A DNA stretch of 64,000 nt. It comes from Paraburkholderia phenoliruptrix. Lineage in GTDB: Bacteria > Pseudomonadota > Gammaproteobacteria > Burkholderiales > Burkholderiaceae. Below, piece by piece: positions 33,622-42,325 of this stretch. The notes below the pieces were generated by a model, which was not told the DNA's origin, did not search any database, and saw nothing but the letters and a program-made list of their open reading frames with translations. Position 1 is the first letter of the stretch; each line of letters opens with the position of its first letter. A program made the position numbers and the translations under genes. The stretch lies in assembly GCF_019511605.1 (NCBI RefSeq), contig NZ_JAEUAV010000015.1:1-64000 (forward strand), given 5' to 3'.

Positions 33622-35436
33622 TTAGACCGGCTGTGTGCGTTGCTCGAGCCACGCCAGGGCGTCGCCGGAAACATGCGGCGCAAGCCGCGTGCGCACCGTC
33701 TGGTGATAGTCGTTCAGCCACGCGCGCTCGTCCTCGCGCAGCAGCGACAGGTCGAGGCAACGCGTGTCGATCGGGCACAGCGTGAGCGTTTCGAACTTCA
33801 GGAAATCGCCGAATTCGGTCTGCCCGGCAGGCACGTTCAGCACCAGATTCTCGATGCGCACGCCCCACTTGCCCGGCCGATAGATGCCCGGTTCGACCGA
33901 CGTGATCATGCCTTCTTGCATTGCCGTCCACGGTTCGGCCGGCGCGTAGTGCGAGATCACTTGCGGGCCTTCGTGCACGTTGAGGAAATAGCCGACTCCG
34001 TGGCCAGTGCCGTGGCCGTAATCCGCGCCGGCTTCCCAGATCGGCGCGCGGGCGATCGCGTCGAGCATCGGCGAGCGGATGCCGCGCGGAAACGTCGCGC
34101 GCGACAGCGCCATCATGCCCTTCAGCACGATAGTGAAATCGCGCCGCTGGGCGTCGCTGATCGTGCCGATTGGCACCACACGCGTGATGTCGGTCGTGCC
34201 GCTCAGATACTGCGCGCCCGAGTCGATCAGCAACAGGCCGTTGCCTTCGATGACCGCATGCGATTCAACAGTCGCGCGGTAGTGCGGCATCGCGCCGTTT
34301 GCATTGAAGCCGGCAATGGTTGCAAAGCTCAGCGACACGAACCCCGGACGACGCGCGCGAGCAGCCGTCAAACGTTCGTCGATAGTCAGTTCGGTAATCG
34401 TTTCGCGGCCTAGCGCAAGCTCGAACCAGGCGAAGAATTCGGCCAGCGCCGCGCCGTCCTGTTCCATCGTTGCGCGCACCTGCTGCGCTTCGGCTTCCGT
34501 CTTGCGCGACTTGAAGAAAGTGGACGGATTCACCGCCTCGATCACCTTCACCGTCGACGGCACCGACTGCAATGAGCCGTAAGTGATGCGGCGCGGGTCG
34601 ATCAGCAGCGTGCTGCCGGCCGGCAACGCGGTGAGCGCATCCGCTGCCTGCGCATACGGCTTCACGGTGACGCCGTCTCGCGCAAGCGCCTCGGCGAGCG
34701 CGGGCGGCACCTTGCCGTCGGCAATGAAAAGCGACGCGCTGCTCGTGCCGATCAGTGCATGCGCGACGAACACCGGGTTGAAGCTCACGTCCGCACCGCG
34801 CAGATTGAGCAGCCACGCGAGGTCGTCGAGCGTGGAAATGAAGTGCCACTGGGCGCCCTTCTCCGCCATGATCCGGCGAACTTGCGCGAGCTTTTCCGCA
34901 CGCGTGACGCTTGCATGCGGCGCGGCATGTTCGAACACCTGGGCGTCCGGCAGCGACGGACGCTGCGGCCACACGGCCTCGAACAAATCGATGTCGGTGC
35001 GCAGCTTGACGCCGTGCGCCGTGAGGGCCTGAGTCAAGGCGCGCGCCGCCGCGACGCCGAGCACCGCGCCGTCCACGCCGACGGTGCCGCCAGGCGCCAC
35101 GTTCTCGGCGAGCCAGTCGAAATGCGGGGCGGTTTGCTGGCCGCCCGTCATTTTCATCAGCTGAACACCGCTGCCGGCCAGTTGCGCGTTGGCCTGCTCC
35201 CAGTAGCGGCTGTCTGTCCAGACGCCCGCGAAGTCAGCGGTGACGACGAGCGTGCCCGCCGAGCCGGTGAAACCGGAGAGCCATTCCCGCCCTTGCCAGC
35301 GCCCCGGCAGATATTCGGACAAGTGCGGATCCGCGGAGGGCACCAGGTAAGCAGCGACACCTGCGCGCGCCATCGCGCTGCGCAAACTGGCCAGCCGTTC
35401 GGGAATGGAAGAGGTTTGGGGAAGTCGGGCATTCAT
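33622..35436 (-). CDS. pepP: Xaa-Pro aminopeptidase (aminopeptidase P family, M24B)
   Basis: A 604-aa protein from ATG 35434-35436, with AGGTG six bases upstream; a TTG five codons earlier has no ribosome site. It has the three-part long form of aminopeptidase P: two creatinase-like N-terminal domains (about 15-310) and a C-terminal pita-bread metallopeptidase. Metal ligands are visible as DSGAQYLSGTTD (two Asp), HGTGHGVGYFLNVHEGP (His), SVEPGIY and RIENLVL (two Glu). It removes N-terminal residues preceding proline using two Mn2+ ions, in the cytosol. It sits between a small membrane protein gene (19 bp upstream) and the HAD gene. Confidence 0.88.
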   Translation of the reverse strand: MNARLPQTSSIPERLASLRSAMARAGVAAYLVPSADPHLSEYLPGRWQGREWLSGFTGSAGTLVVTADFAGVWTDSRYWEQANAQLAGSGVQLMKMTGGQQTAPHFDWLAENVAPGGTVGVDGAVLGVAAARALTQALTAHGVKLRTDIDLFEAVWPQRPSLPDAQVFEHAAPHASVTRAEKLAQVRRIMAEKGAQWHFISTLDDLAWLLNLRGADVSFNPVFVAHALIGTSSASLFIADGKVPPALAEALARDGVTVKPYAQAADALTALPAGSTLLIDPRRITYGSLQSVPSTVKVIEAVNPSTFFKSRKTEAEAQQVRATMEQDGAALAEFFAWFELALGRETITELTIDERLTAARARRPGFVSLSFATIAGFNANGAMPHYRATVESHAVIEGNGLLLIDSGAQYLSGTTDITRVVPIGTISDAQRRDFTIVLKGMMALSRATFPRGIRSPMLDAIARAPIWEAGADYGHGTGHGVGYFLNVHEGPQVISHYAPAEPWTAMQEGMITSVEPGIYRPGKWGVRIENLVLNVPAGQTEFGDFLKFETLTLCPIDTRCLDLSLLREDERAWLNDYHQTVRTRLAPHVSGDALAWLEQRTQPV

Positions 35437-35455
35437 GGAAGTCACCTGCAAGTAT

Positions 35456-35719
35456 TCATCGACGGGAAAGCAAGCCGACCGTCACGGCGACGGCGATTAT
35501 TGCGACGGCCGTGCATACGGGCCATTCGAGCGTTTCGCCGTCGTGGAAAAGACCCAGCACATTGCCGGCCATGTGGGCCACGCTGGCGCCCAGCACACCG
35601 GCCGCGAGCGCCACCCATAAGCGGGCGCGGCCCGAGCGGTTCATGCGGCGCAGCGGATGCAACCACCACCCGACAAAACCGATTGCCGCGCCCAGCACAA
35701 CGATTCCGGGCCAGCCCAT
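35456..35719 (-). CDS. Small membrane protein, GlsB/YeaQ-like
   Basis: An 87-aa protein with three predicted membrane helices: 5-19 (GIVVLGAAIGFVGWWL), 33-55 (RLWVALAAGVLGASVAHMAGNVL), and 68-84 (VCTAVAIIAVAVTVGLL). The Gly-rich first helix and overall layout resemble the GlsB/YeaQ/YmgE stress-associated membrane proteins. It is the first gene of the unit running into pepP and HAD, separated from pepP by 19 bp. No catalytic residues are expected. Confidence 0.65.
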   Translation of the reverse strand: MGWPGIVVLGAAIGFVGWWLHPLRRMNRSGRARLWVALAAGVLGASVAHMAGNVLGLFHDGETLEWPVCTAVAIIAVAVTVGLLSRR

Positions 35720-35919
35720 CAGCGGGTGGCCTCGCGCAATTTCGGATTTGTCTCATGGGCGCGAGGCTCAACGACAGCTAGCATTTTTGTCTCTTTCTTA
35801 AAAGATCAGCACGGCGCTTTCCGCACAGCGGTTGAGTTTAGGGGTCGGGGTTAGGTTAGGCAAGCTGGAAGCCTTACGGAAAAGCCTGGTTCCTGGCCGT
35901 CGTCAAGTGGAACGCGCGC

Positions 35920-36630
35920 ATGCGAATCGCCCTTATCGAGCCGGACACGGGTCACGCCAAACTGGTCACGCGGCTGATTTTTGCCGGCGGCCACGTCTGC
36001 CAGCACTTCACCACCAGCGCGCCGTTCCTCGCGCAGGCCGCAGACCAATTCTTCGATCTGCTGATTACCGAAAACTGGGCCGGCGACCATTCCGCCGAAG
36101 ACGTGATCGCCCGCGCCCGCGCCGTGCTGCCGAGCCTGCCTGTCATCGTGATGATGGCCGAGCCGCGCGAAAGCCAGATCGTCGCGGCGCTTCACGCGGG
36201 CGCCGACGACTGTCTGCCCAAGCCAGTGCGCGGCCCCGAAATGCTCGCCCGCGTGGACGCGCTGCTGCGGCGCGCAGCCCTGCGGCGGCCGGCCAACCGC
36301 CGGCACGACGTGATCCGCGGCTATGCGTTCGACGCCGCGAACTTCGCCGTCACGTTCCGCGACCGAACGGTCGCGCTCACGCCGAAGGAATTCCGCTTCG
36401 CGCTGCTGCTGTTCAGCAACCTCTCGCGGCCAGTGTCCCGCGCGCACATCATGGAAACGGTGTGGGCGCGCCGCCGCGACGTAAAGTCGCGCACCGTGGA
36501 CACGCACGCGTCGCGCGTGCGCTCCAAGCTCGAATTGCGTCCGGAGAACGGATATTCGCTTGCACCGCTGTACGGCTACGGGTATCGCCTCGACGCCTTC
36601 TCCACGGAAGCCGCTGTGTCCTCGGCCTGA
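35920..36630 (+). CDS. Orphan OmpR-type response regulator with Glu at the phosphoacceptor site
   Basis: A 236-aa protein. The receiver-like domain (1-120) keeps Glu7 and Asp9 near the acidic pocket and LPKPV with the conserved Lys. However, the strand that should end in the phosphoacceptor Asp reads DLLITENW, with Glu51 in its place, and the conserved Thr/Ser reads MMAEP (Ala). The C-terminal winged helix (about 135-228: VALTPKEFRFALLL, RAHIMETVWAR, SRTVDTHASRVRSKL, YGYGYRL) is intact. It therefore looks like a DNA-binding regulator not controlled by phosphorylation. No sensor kinase is next to it. Its target could be hemA, 88 bp downstream, but this is speculation. Confidence 0.8.
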   Translation: MRIALIEPDTGHAKLVTRLIFAGGHVCQHFTTSAPFLAQAADQFFDLLITENWAGDHSAEDVIARARAVLPSLPVIVMMAEPRESQIVAALHAGADDCLPKPVRGPEMLARVDALLRRAALRRPANRRHDVIRGYAFDAANFAVTFRDRTVALTPKEFRFALLLFSNLSRPVSRAHIMETVWARRRDVKSRTVDTHASRVRSKLELRPENGYSLAPLYGYGYRLDAFSTEAAVSSA

Positions 36631-36685
36631 TGCCCGGCATAAGCGCAGTTGCGCGAGCGCGGCAATGTAAGAATCGAGGAAACGC

Positions 36686-36691
36686 TATAAT
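36686..36691 (+). promoter_or_regulatory. Consensus -10 element in front of hemA
   Basis: A perfect TATAAT lies 27 bases before the hemA start codon. No good -35 is found at the usual distance (CAATGT at 36663-36668), so the promoter may depend on an activator. It would give a very short leader. Confidence 0.45.
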
Positions 36692-36717
36692 ATGGGGCTA
36701 AACCATAGTCCCTCAGC

Positions 36718-38004
36718 ATGCAGCTTCTAACGATCGGAATCAATCACCACACTGCGCCTGTCGCCTTGCGCGAACGCGTGGCGTTTCCGCTCGAACAGAT
36801 CAAGCCTGCACTGGACACATTCAAAAGCATCTGGCTCGGCACCACGGCCCGCTCGGCGCCTGAAGCGGCGATTCTTTCCACCTGCAACCGCACTGAGCTT
36901 TATTGCGCGACAGACGAAGAGGCCGCGCGCGAAGCCGCCATCCAGTGGTTTTCGCGGTATCACAACCTGCCGGTTGGCGAACTGGCGCCGCACGTCTATG
37001 CGCTGCCGCAGTCCGAGGCCGTGCGCCATGCGTTTCGCGTCGCATCCGGGCTGGATTCCATGGTGCTCGGCGAAACGCAAATCGTCGGACAAATGAAGGA
37101 CGCGGTGCGCACCGCGTCGGAAGCCGGCGCCCTCGGCACCTATCTGAACCAGTTGTTCCAGCGCACCTTCGCCGTCGCGAAAGAGGTGCGCAGCACGACC
37201 GAGATCGGCGCGCAGTCGGTTTCCATGGCAGCCGCCGCCGTGCGGCTCGCGCAGCGAATTTTCGACAAGGTGTCGAACCAGCGCGTGCTGTTCATTGGCG
37301 CGGGCGAAATGATCGAACTGTGCGCCACGCACTTCGCCGCGCAGCAACCGCGCGAACTGGTGGTCGCCAACCGCACCGCGGAGCGCGGCATGCGCCTCGC
37401 GGAACGATTCAACGGTCGCGCCATTCCGCTGTCGGAGCTGCCCACGCGCATGCACGAGTTCGACATCATCGTGTCGTGCACGGCGTCCACGTTGCCGATC
37501 ATCGGTCTGGGCGCGGTCGAGCGCGCGGTCAAGGCGCGCCGCCATCGGCCCATTTTCATGGTCGACCTGGCGGTGCCGCGCGACATCGAACCTGAAGTCG
37601 GCAAGCTGGAAGACGTGTTTCTGTATACCGTCGACGACCTCGGCGCGATCGTTCGCGAAGGCAATGCGTCCCGCCAGGCCGCGGTGGCGCAGGCCGAAGC
37701 GATTATCGAAACGCGTGTGCAGAATTTCATGCAATGGCTCGACGCGCGCAGCATCGTGCCGGTAATCCGCCATATGCACACGCAGGCCGACGTGCTGCGC
37801 CGGGCCGAGGTCGAACGCGCGCAGAAAATGCTCGCGCGCGGCGACGATCCGGCCGCCGTCATCGAAGCGCTCTCGCAAGCGCTCACCAACAAGCTGATTC
37901 ACGGTCCCACCCATGCGCTGAACCGCGCGAGCGGCGAGAACCGCGACACGCTCATCGAATTGCTGGGCGGCTTCTATAAACACTCCGGTTCCACGGAGCG
38001 TTAG
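36718..38004 (+). CDS. hemA: Glutamyl-tRNA reductase
   Basis: A 428-aa protein that reduces Glu-tRNA(Glu) to glutamate-1-semialdehyde with NADPH, the first committed step of tetrapyrrole synthesis by the C5 route. The N-terminal domain opens MQLLTIGINHHTAPVALRERVAF. The catalytic motif STCNRTELY (about 48-56) contains the nucleophilic Cys50. GETQIVGQMKDA and the NADPH-binding loop VLFIGAGEM follow. The C-terminal dimerisation helices are complete. Length is normal. It heads the group hemA-prfA-prmC, a conserved arrangement in beta- and gammaproteobacteria. Confidence 0.97.
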   Translation: MQLLTIGINHHTAPVALRERVAFPLEQIKPALDTFKSIWLGTTARSAPEAAILSTCNRTELYCATDEEAAREAAIQWFSRYHNLPVGELAPHVYALPQSEAVRHAFRVASGLDSMVLGETQIVGQMKDAVRTASEAGALGTYLNQLFQRTFAVAKEVRSTTEIGAQSVSMAAAAVRLAQRIFDKVSNQRVLFIGAGEMIELCATHFAAQQPRELVVANRTAERGMRLAERFNGRAIPLSELPTRMHEFDIIVSCTASTLPIIGLGAVERAVKARRHRPIFMVDLAVPRDIEPEVGKLEDVFLYTVDDLGAIVREGNASRQAAVAQAEAIIETRVQNFMQWLDARSIVPVIRHMHTQADVLRRAEVERAQKMLARGDDPAAVIEALSQALTNKLIHGPTHALNRASGENRDTLIELLGGFYKHSGSTER

Positions 38005-38133
38005 CGGCGCCCACGCCGCCTGTTTGCGCCGCCCGCCGCGGCGGCGCAGTGGTCCGCCACATGCTTCTGTCCCGGGCATCCGCCCATTTTTCTGGTTGCC
38101 GTCCTTGCCGGAGTCCGCTCCGATACCCGCCCG

Positions 38134-39216
38134 ATGAAAACGAGCATGCAACACAAGCTCGACCAGCTGACCACGCGGCTGGCCGAACTGAACGACCTGC
38201 TGAGCCGAGAGGACATCACCTCGAACCGCGATCAGTATCGCAAGCTCACGCGCGAACACGCCGAACTGGGCCCCGTAGTCGAGCAATACGCGCTATGGCG
38301 TCAGGCCATGCACGACGCCGCGACCGCGCAGGAACTGCTGGCGGACGCGTCCATGCGCGAGTTCGCGGAAGAGGAAATTCGCGCCGCACGTGAGCGGATG
38401 GAACAGCTCGGCGGCAAACTGCAAACCATGCTGCTGCCGAAAGATCCCAACGACGACCGCAACATCTTCCTCGAAATTCGCGCCGGCACGGGCGGCGACG
38501 AGTCCGCCCTCTTTGCCGGCGACCTGCTGCGCATGTACCTGCGCTATGCCGAGCGCAACCGCTGGCAGGTCGAGATGATGTCGGCGAGCGAATCGGACCT
38601 GGGCGGCTATAAGGAAGTGATCGTGCGAATCGCCGGCGAAGCCGCGTATTCGAAGCTGAAGTTCGAGTCCGGCGGACATCGCGTGCAGCGCGTGCCGGCA
38701 ACCGAAACGCAAGGCCGCATTCACACGTCCGCCTGCACGGTGGCGGTCATGCCGGAGGCCGACGAAATCGGCGAAGTCGAAATCAATCCGGCCGATCTGC
38801 GCATCGACACGTTCCGCGCGTCCGGCGCGGGCGGCCAGCACATCAACAAGACGGATTCGGCGGTGCGGGTGACGCATTTGCCGACGGGCATTGTCGTCGA
38901 ATGTCAGGACGACCGCTCGCAGCACAAGAACAAGGACCGTGCGCTGAAGGTGCTCGCAGCGCGCATCAAGGACAAGCAATCGCACGAGCAACAGGCGAAG
39001 GAAGCCGCGACGCGCAAGAGCCTGATCGGCTCCGGCGACCGCTCGGAGCGGATTCGCACCTACAACTTCCCGCAAGGGCGTCTGACAGACCACCGGATCA
39101 ATCTGACGCTGTATCGCCTCGACGCCATTATGGACGGCGACCTCGACGAGCTGATCGGAGCGCTCGTCAGCGAACATCAGGCCGAGTTGCTGGCGTCGCT
39201 CGGCGACGCGGATTAA
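38134..39216 (+). CDS. prfA: Peptide chain release factor 1
   Basis: A 360-aa release factor that reads UAA and UAG. The codon-recognition tripeptide PAT lies in RVPATETQGRIHTSA, and the peptidyl-hydrolysis motif GGQ in GAGGQHINKTDSAVR, whose Gln is the methylation target of PrmC encoded immediately downstream. The start MKTSMQHKLDQL fits RF1 proteins. A gap of 129 bp separates it from hemA and six bases from prmC. Confidence 0.97.
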   Translation: MKTSMQHKLDQLTTRLAELNDLLSREDITSNRDQYRKLTREHAELGPVVEQYALWRQAMHDAATAQELLADASMREFAEEEIRAARERMEQLGGKLQTMLLPKDPNDDRNIFLEIRAGTGGDESALFAGDLLRMYLRYAERNRWQVEMMSASESDLGGYKEVIVRIAGEAAYSKLKFESGGHRVQRVPATETQGRIHTSACTVAVMPEADEIGEVEINPADLRIDTFRASGAGGQHINKTDSAVRVTHLPTGIVVECQDDRSQHKNKDRALKVLAARIKDKQSHEQQAKEAATRKSLIGSGDRSERIRTYNFPQGRLTDHRINLTLYRLDAIMDGDLDELIGALVSEHQAELLASLGDAD

Positions 39217-39222
39217 GCGCCG

Positions 39223-40092
39223 ATGACCCCGTCCACGCCGGCCGATCGCGACCAGGCGGCCACGCCCGCCGCATTGTTGCGCGCGTCGCCGCTGCCATCG
39301 CTCGAAGCGCGGATTCTGCTCACGCATGTGCTCGGCTGGCGGCAAACGCAGTTGATTACGCGCGCAGACGAAGCGCTCGAGAGCGCCTGCGTCGAGCGCT
39401 ATCTGGCGTTGCAGGCAAGGCGCGTGGCAGGCGAGCCGGTGGCGCAACTGGTGGGCGTGCGCGAGTTCTTCGAGCTTGAATTCGAGGTCACGCCGCATGT
39501 GCTGATTCCGCGGCCGGAGACCGAATTGCTGGTCGAAACGGCGCTCGCGGCAATGGAAAACCTCGCGCGCCCGCGCGTGCTCGATCTGGGCACCGGAACG
39601 GGCGCAATTGCGGTGGCCATCGCGGCAATGCGGCCGGACGCGCAAGTGAGCGCACTGGACCGTTCGGCGGAAGCACTCGAGGTCGCCGCACGCAACGCCG
39701 CCCGTCTGCTCGGCGCGAAGCGGCCCGGCGGCGCCGTGACGTTCATGCAAAGCGACTGGTACGGCTCGCTGGAAAGCACGCTGCGCTTTGACGTGATAGT
39801 CAGCAACCCGCCGTACATTGCGAGCGGCGATCCGCACCTCGCGCAAGGCGATTTGCGCTATGAGCCGCGCGGTGCCCTCACCGACGAAGCCGACGGCCTC
39901 AGCGCGATCCGTGCAATCGTGGCCGGCGCGCCTACGCGACTTGCCCCTCAGGGCGTGCTCTGGATGGAGCACGGCTACGATCAGGCGCAGGCGGTCCGTG
40001 CGCTCCTGACAGCGCAAGGTTTCGCTGACGTCAGATCCGAGCGCGATCTTGCCGGCATAGAACGCATCAGCGGCGGGCGGCTTGCGGGCTAA
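39223..40092 (+). CDS. prmC: Release factor glutamine methyltransferase
   Basis: A 289-aa SAM-dependent N5-glutamine methyltransferase that modifies the GGQ motif of RF1 and RF2. The SAM-binding motif is VLDLGTGTGAIAVAIA (about 119-134), and the catalytic NPPY motif is in VSNPPYIASGDPHL. The N-terminal helical domain that contacts the factor is present (1-90). It starts six bases after prfA, so enzyme and substrate are made from one transcript. Confidence 0.95.
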   Translation: MTPSTPADRDQAATPAALLRASPLPSLEARILLTHVLGWRQTQLITRADEALESACVERYLALQARRVAGEPVAQLVGVREFFELEFEVTPHVLIPRPETELLVETALAAMENLARPRVLDLGTGTGAIAVAIAAMRPDAQVSALDRSAEALEVAARNAARLLGAKRPGGAVTFMQSDWYGSLESTLRFDVIVSNPPYIASGDPHLAQGDLRYEPRGALTDEADGLSAIRAIVAGAPTRLAPQGVLWMEHGYDQAQAVRALLTAQGFADVRSERDLAGIERISGGRLAG

Positions 40093-40288
40093 GCACGCAC
40101 GCCGACTCCCCTGCGCGCCTGCGCATCAGCCCGCGACACGCCACTTCACTGCGTGACAGTCGCCTGGCAACAGCGCGGGCTAGCGGGGATCGGTCTAGCG
40201 CATCAACAAACCGTCCGCCGGCCGATGCGAGCGAAATCCGCTATCATTTCAGCCTATTCCCTACACATACGGAACCGCAAGGTCAGTC

Positions 40289-40600
40289 ATGGATACGCAA
40301 CAACGCATCAAGCAAATCGTCGACGAAAACAACGTCGTGCTCTTCATGAAGGGCAACGCCCAGTTCCCGATGTGCGGCTTCTCGGGCCGCGCCGTCCAGA
40401 TCCTGAAGGCTTGCAACGTGTCGAACTTCAAGACCGTCAACGTGCTCGAAGACGACGAAGTCCGCCAGGGCATCAAGCAGTTCTCGAACTGGCCGACCAT
40501 TCCGCAGCTTTATGTGAAGGGCGAATTTGTCGGCGGCTCGGACATCATGATGGAAATGTACGAGTCCGGCGAACTGCAGCAGTTGTTTGCTGCGGCCTGA
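40289..40600 (+). CDS. grxD: Monothiol glutaredoxin (CGFS type)
   Basis: A 103-aa cytosolic protein with the CGFS active site in FPMCGFSGRAVQIL, the TVNV strand, and WPTIPQLYVKGEFVGGSDI for glutathione binding. It carries [2Fe-2S] clusters bound with glutathione and transfers them to acceptor proteins. Length is typical. It stands alone 196 bp after prmC; the gap includes a weak AT-rich stretch (CTATCATTTCAGCC) but no gene. Confidence 0.95.
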   Translation: MDTQQRIKQIVDENNVVLFMKGNAQFPMCGFSGRAVQILKACNVSNFKTVNVLEDDEVRQGIKQFSNWPTIPQLYVKGEFVGGSDIMMEMYESGELQQLFAAA

Positions 40601-40648
40601 CCGTTCACCGCAAAGCTGCTTGCTGAACACCGTAAGGCGCCGCTGGCC

Positions 40649-41248
40649 ATGGAAACACGCGCTGCCGCGCCACGCCGTCTGATTGTCGCGATAACAGGGG
40701 CGACCGGCGCCATTTACGGCGTCCGTTTGCTGCAAACGCTGCGCAAGCTGGGCGGCGTAGAAAGCCACCTGCTGATTTCCAGCGCCGGCTGGCTCAACAT
40801 CCAGCACGAACTCAAGCTCGGTAAAGAAGACGTGCATCCGCTCGCGGACGTCGTGCATTCGGTGCGCGACGTCGGCGCGAGTATCGCATCGGGTTCGTTC
40901 GCGACGGACGGTATGATCGTCGCGCCCTGTTCGATGAAAACGCTCGCCAGCATTGCGCACGGTTTTGCCGACAACCTCATCACCCGCGCCGCCGACGTCA
41001 CGCTCAAGGAGCGCCGCCGGCTTGTGCTGCTCGTGCGCGAAACGCCGCTGAACCTCGCGCATTTGCGCAATATGACGGCGGTGACCGAAATGGGCGGCGT
41101 GATTTTTCCGCCCCTGCCTGCTTTCTACAACCAGCCGGCCAGCATCGACGAGATGGTCGACGACACGGCCGCGCGCGTGCTCGATCTGTTCGCGCTCGGC
41201 CCGGCGCTGGCGCCGGCATGGTCCGGCCTGCGCGGCGCGGAAGACTAA
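40649..41248 (+). CDS. ubiX: Flavin prenyltransferase UbiX
   Basis: A 199-aa protein that prenylates FMN with dimethylallyl phosphate to make the prenylated-FMN cofactor of UbiD decarboxylases in ubiquinone synthesis. It has the N-terminal VAITGATGAIYGVRLLQTL flavin-binding motif, ASGSFATDGMIVAPCSMKTLA, RAADVTLKERRRLVLL with the phosphate-binding Arg residues, and RETPLNLAHLRNM. Length matches the family. It starts 48 bp after grxD and could share its transcript. Confidence 0.95.
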   Translation: METRAAAPRRLIVAITGATGAIYGVRLLQTLRKLGGVESHLLISSAGWLNIQHELKLGKEDVHPLADVVHSVRDVGASIASGSFATDGMIVAPCSMKTLASIAHGFADNLITRAADVTLKERRRLVLLVRETPLNLAHLRNMTAVTEMGGVIFPPLPAFYNQPASIDEMVDDTAARVLDLFALGPALAPAWSGLRGAED

Positions 41249-41430
41249 TGGTGGCCGTGCGAGCCTGTGGGCAGCGCCACTCGCAGCGTTGAACGAATCC
41301 GCCGCACGGCCGCGATTGCCAACTGTCGCAAGACAATCAATTCCGCTTTAGCCTGTTTATCAAACAGCGGTGCGATTCTATAGTGGCGGCAATCGAACTT
41401 CCGATCGTGCCTCACGGGCGCGTCGCTGCC

Positions 41431-42216
41431 ATGAACCGCTTGCCTTCGCTCTTCCTTTCCCACGGCGCGCCAACGCTGCCGATCGACCCCTCGCTGCCGT
41501 CCGCCGAATTCGCGGCGCTCAGTGCGAAGTTGCCGCGCCCGGAGGCCGTCCTCATGCTTTCGGCGCATTGGGGCACCGCTCAGCCTGTCGCCAGCACGTC
41601 TGCGGAGCCCGAAACCATCCACGACTTTTACGGGTTTCCGCGCCAGCTCTATGAGATCCAGTATCCGGCGCCGGGCGCGCCCGATGTCGCGCGGCGTGCA
41701 GCCGTGATGCTTCGCGACAGCGGCCTGCACGCAGACGCGCAGCGGCATGGGCTGGATCACGGCGCGTGGGTGCCGATGCTGCTGATGTTTCCCGACGCCG
41801 ACGTGCCCGTCGCGCAGTTGTCGATTCAGCCTCACCTCGACGCGGAGCACCATTTTCGCGTCGGCCGCGCGCTGCGCGCGTTAAGCGGCGAAGGCGTGAT
41901 GGTGATCGGCTCCGGCCAGATCACGCACAACCTGCGCGCCGCGGATTTTTCCGCACGACCCGAAGATGCCGACCCGCGCGTCGCCGAATTCACCGACTGG
42001 TTCGAAGCAAAGCTCGCCGCGCGCGACATCGACGCGCTGCTCGACTATCGCCGCCAGGCGCCGCACGCGGTACTGATGCACCCAACCGACGAGCATCTGC
42101 TGCCGGTCTTCGCAGCCCTCGGCGCCGCCGACGACGATTACTCGCTGACCGTTCAGTCGCTGGGCACCTATCAGCGAGCGCTCGCGATGACCAACTACGT
42201 GTTCGGCAGCGCCTGA
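41431..42216 (+). CDS. ygiD: Extradiol ring-cleavage dioxygenase, DODA/YgiD type
   Basis: A 261-aa class III (LigB-type) dioxygenase from ATG 41431 (MNRLPSLFLSHGAPTLPID); upstream codons are not conserved-looking. Zn/Fe ligand His residues are visible in LSHGAP (His11), SAHWGT, and LDHGAWVPMLLMFPDADVPVAQLS, with a C-terminal HPTDEHLLPVFAALGA. Members open catechols such as 4,5-DOPA. The natural substrate in proteobacteria is uncertain. It is transcribed alone and ends at a strong bidirectional terminator shared with the convergent permease gene. Confidence 0.85.
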   Translation: MNRLPSLFLSHGAPTLPIDPSLPSAEFAALSAKLPRPEAVLMLSAHWGTAQPVASTSAEPETIHDFYGFPRQLYEIQYPAPGAPDVARRAAVMLRDSGLHADAQRHGLDHGAWVPMLLMFPDADVPVAQLSIQPHLDAEHHFRVGRALRALSGEGVMVIGSGQITHNLRAADFSARPEDADPRVAEFTDWFEAKLAARDIDALLDYRRQAPHAVLMHPTDEHLLPVFAALGAADDDYSLTVQSLGTYQRALAMTNYVFGSA

Positions 42217-42248
42217 GCGCCGAGCGGCAATCGCCCGCAACCGGAAAC

Positions 42249-42285
42249 AAAAAGCCCGCCTGAGCAAGCGCTCAGGCGGGCTTTT
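42249..42285. terminator. Bidirectional rho-independent terminator
   Basis: AAAAGCCCGCCTGAG pairs with CTCAGGCGGGCTTTT over a 6-nt loop, with A and T runs on both sides. It serves the dioxygenase gene and the convergent APC permease gene. Confidence 0.9.
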
Positions 42286-42325
42286 CAGTATGCGGCCAGG
42301 TTTCATTACCCGGCCGGCGCGCGCC

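Noticed and set aside
38293..40017. 574-codon minus-strand frame over prfA and prmC
   Set aside because: Antisense shadow; both genes on the plus strand are unmistakable.
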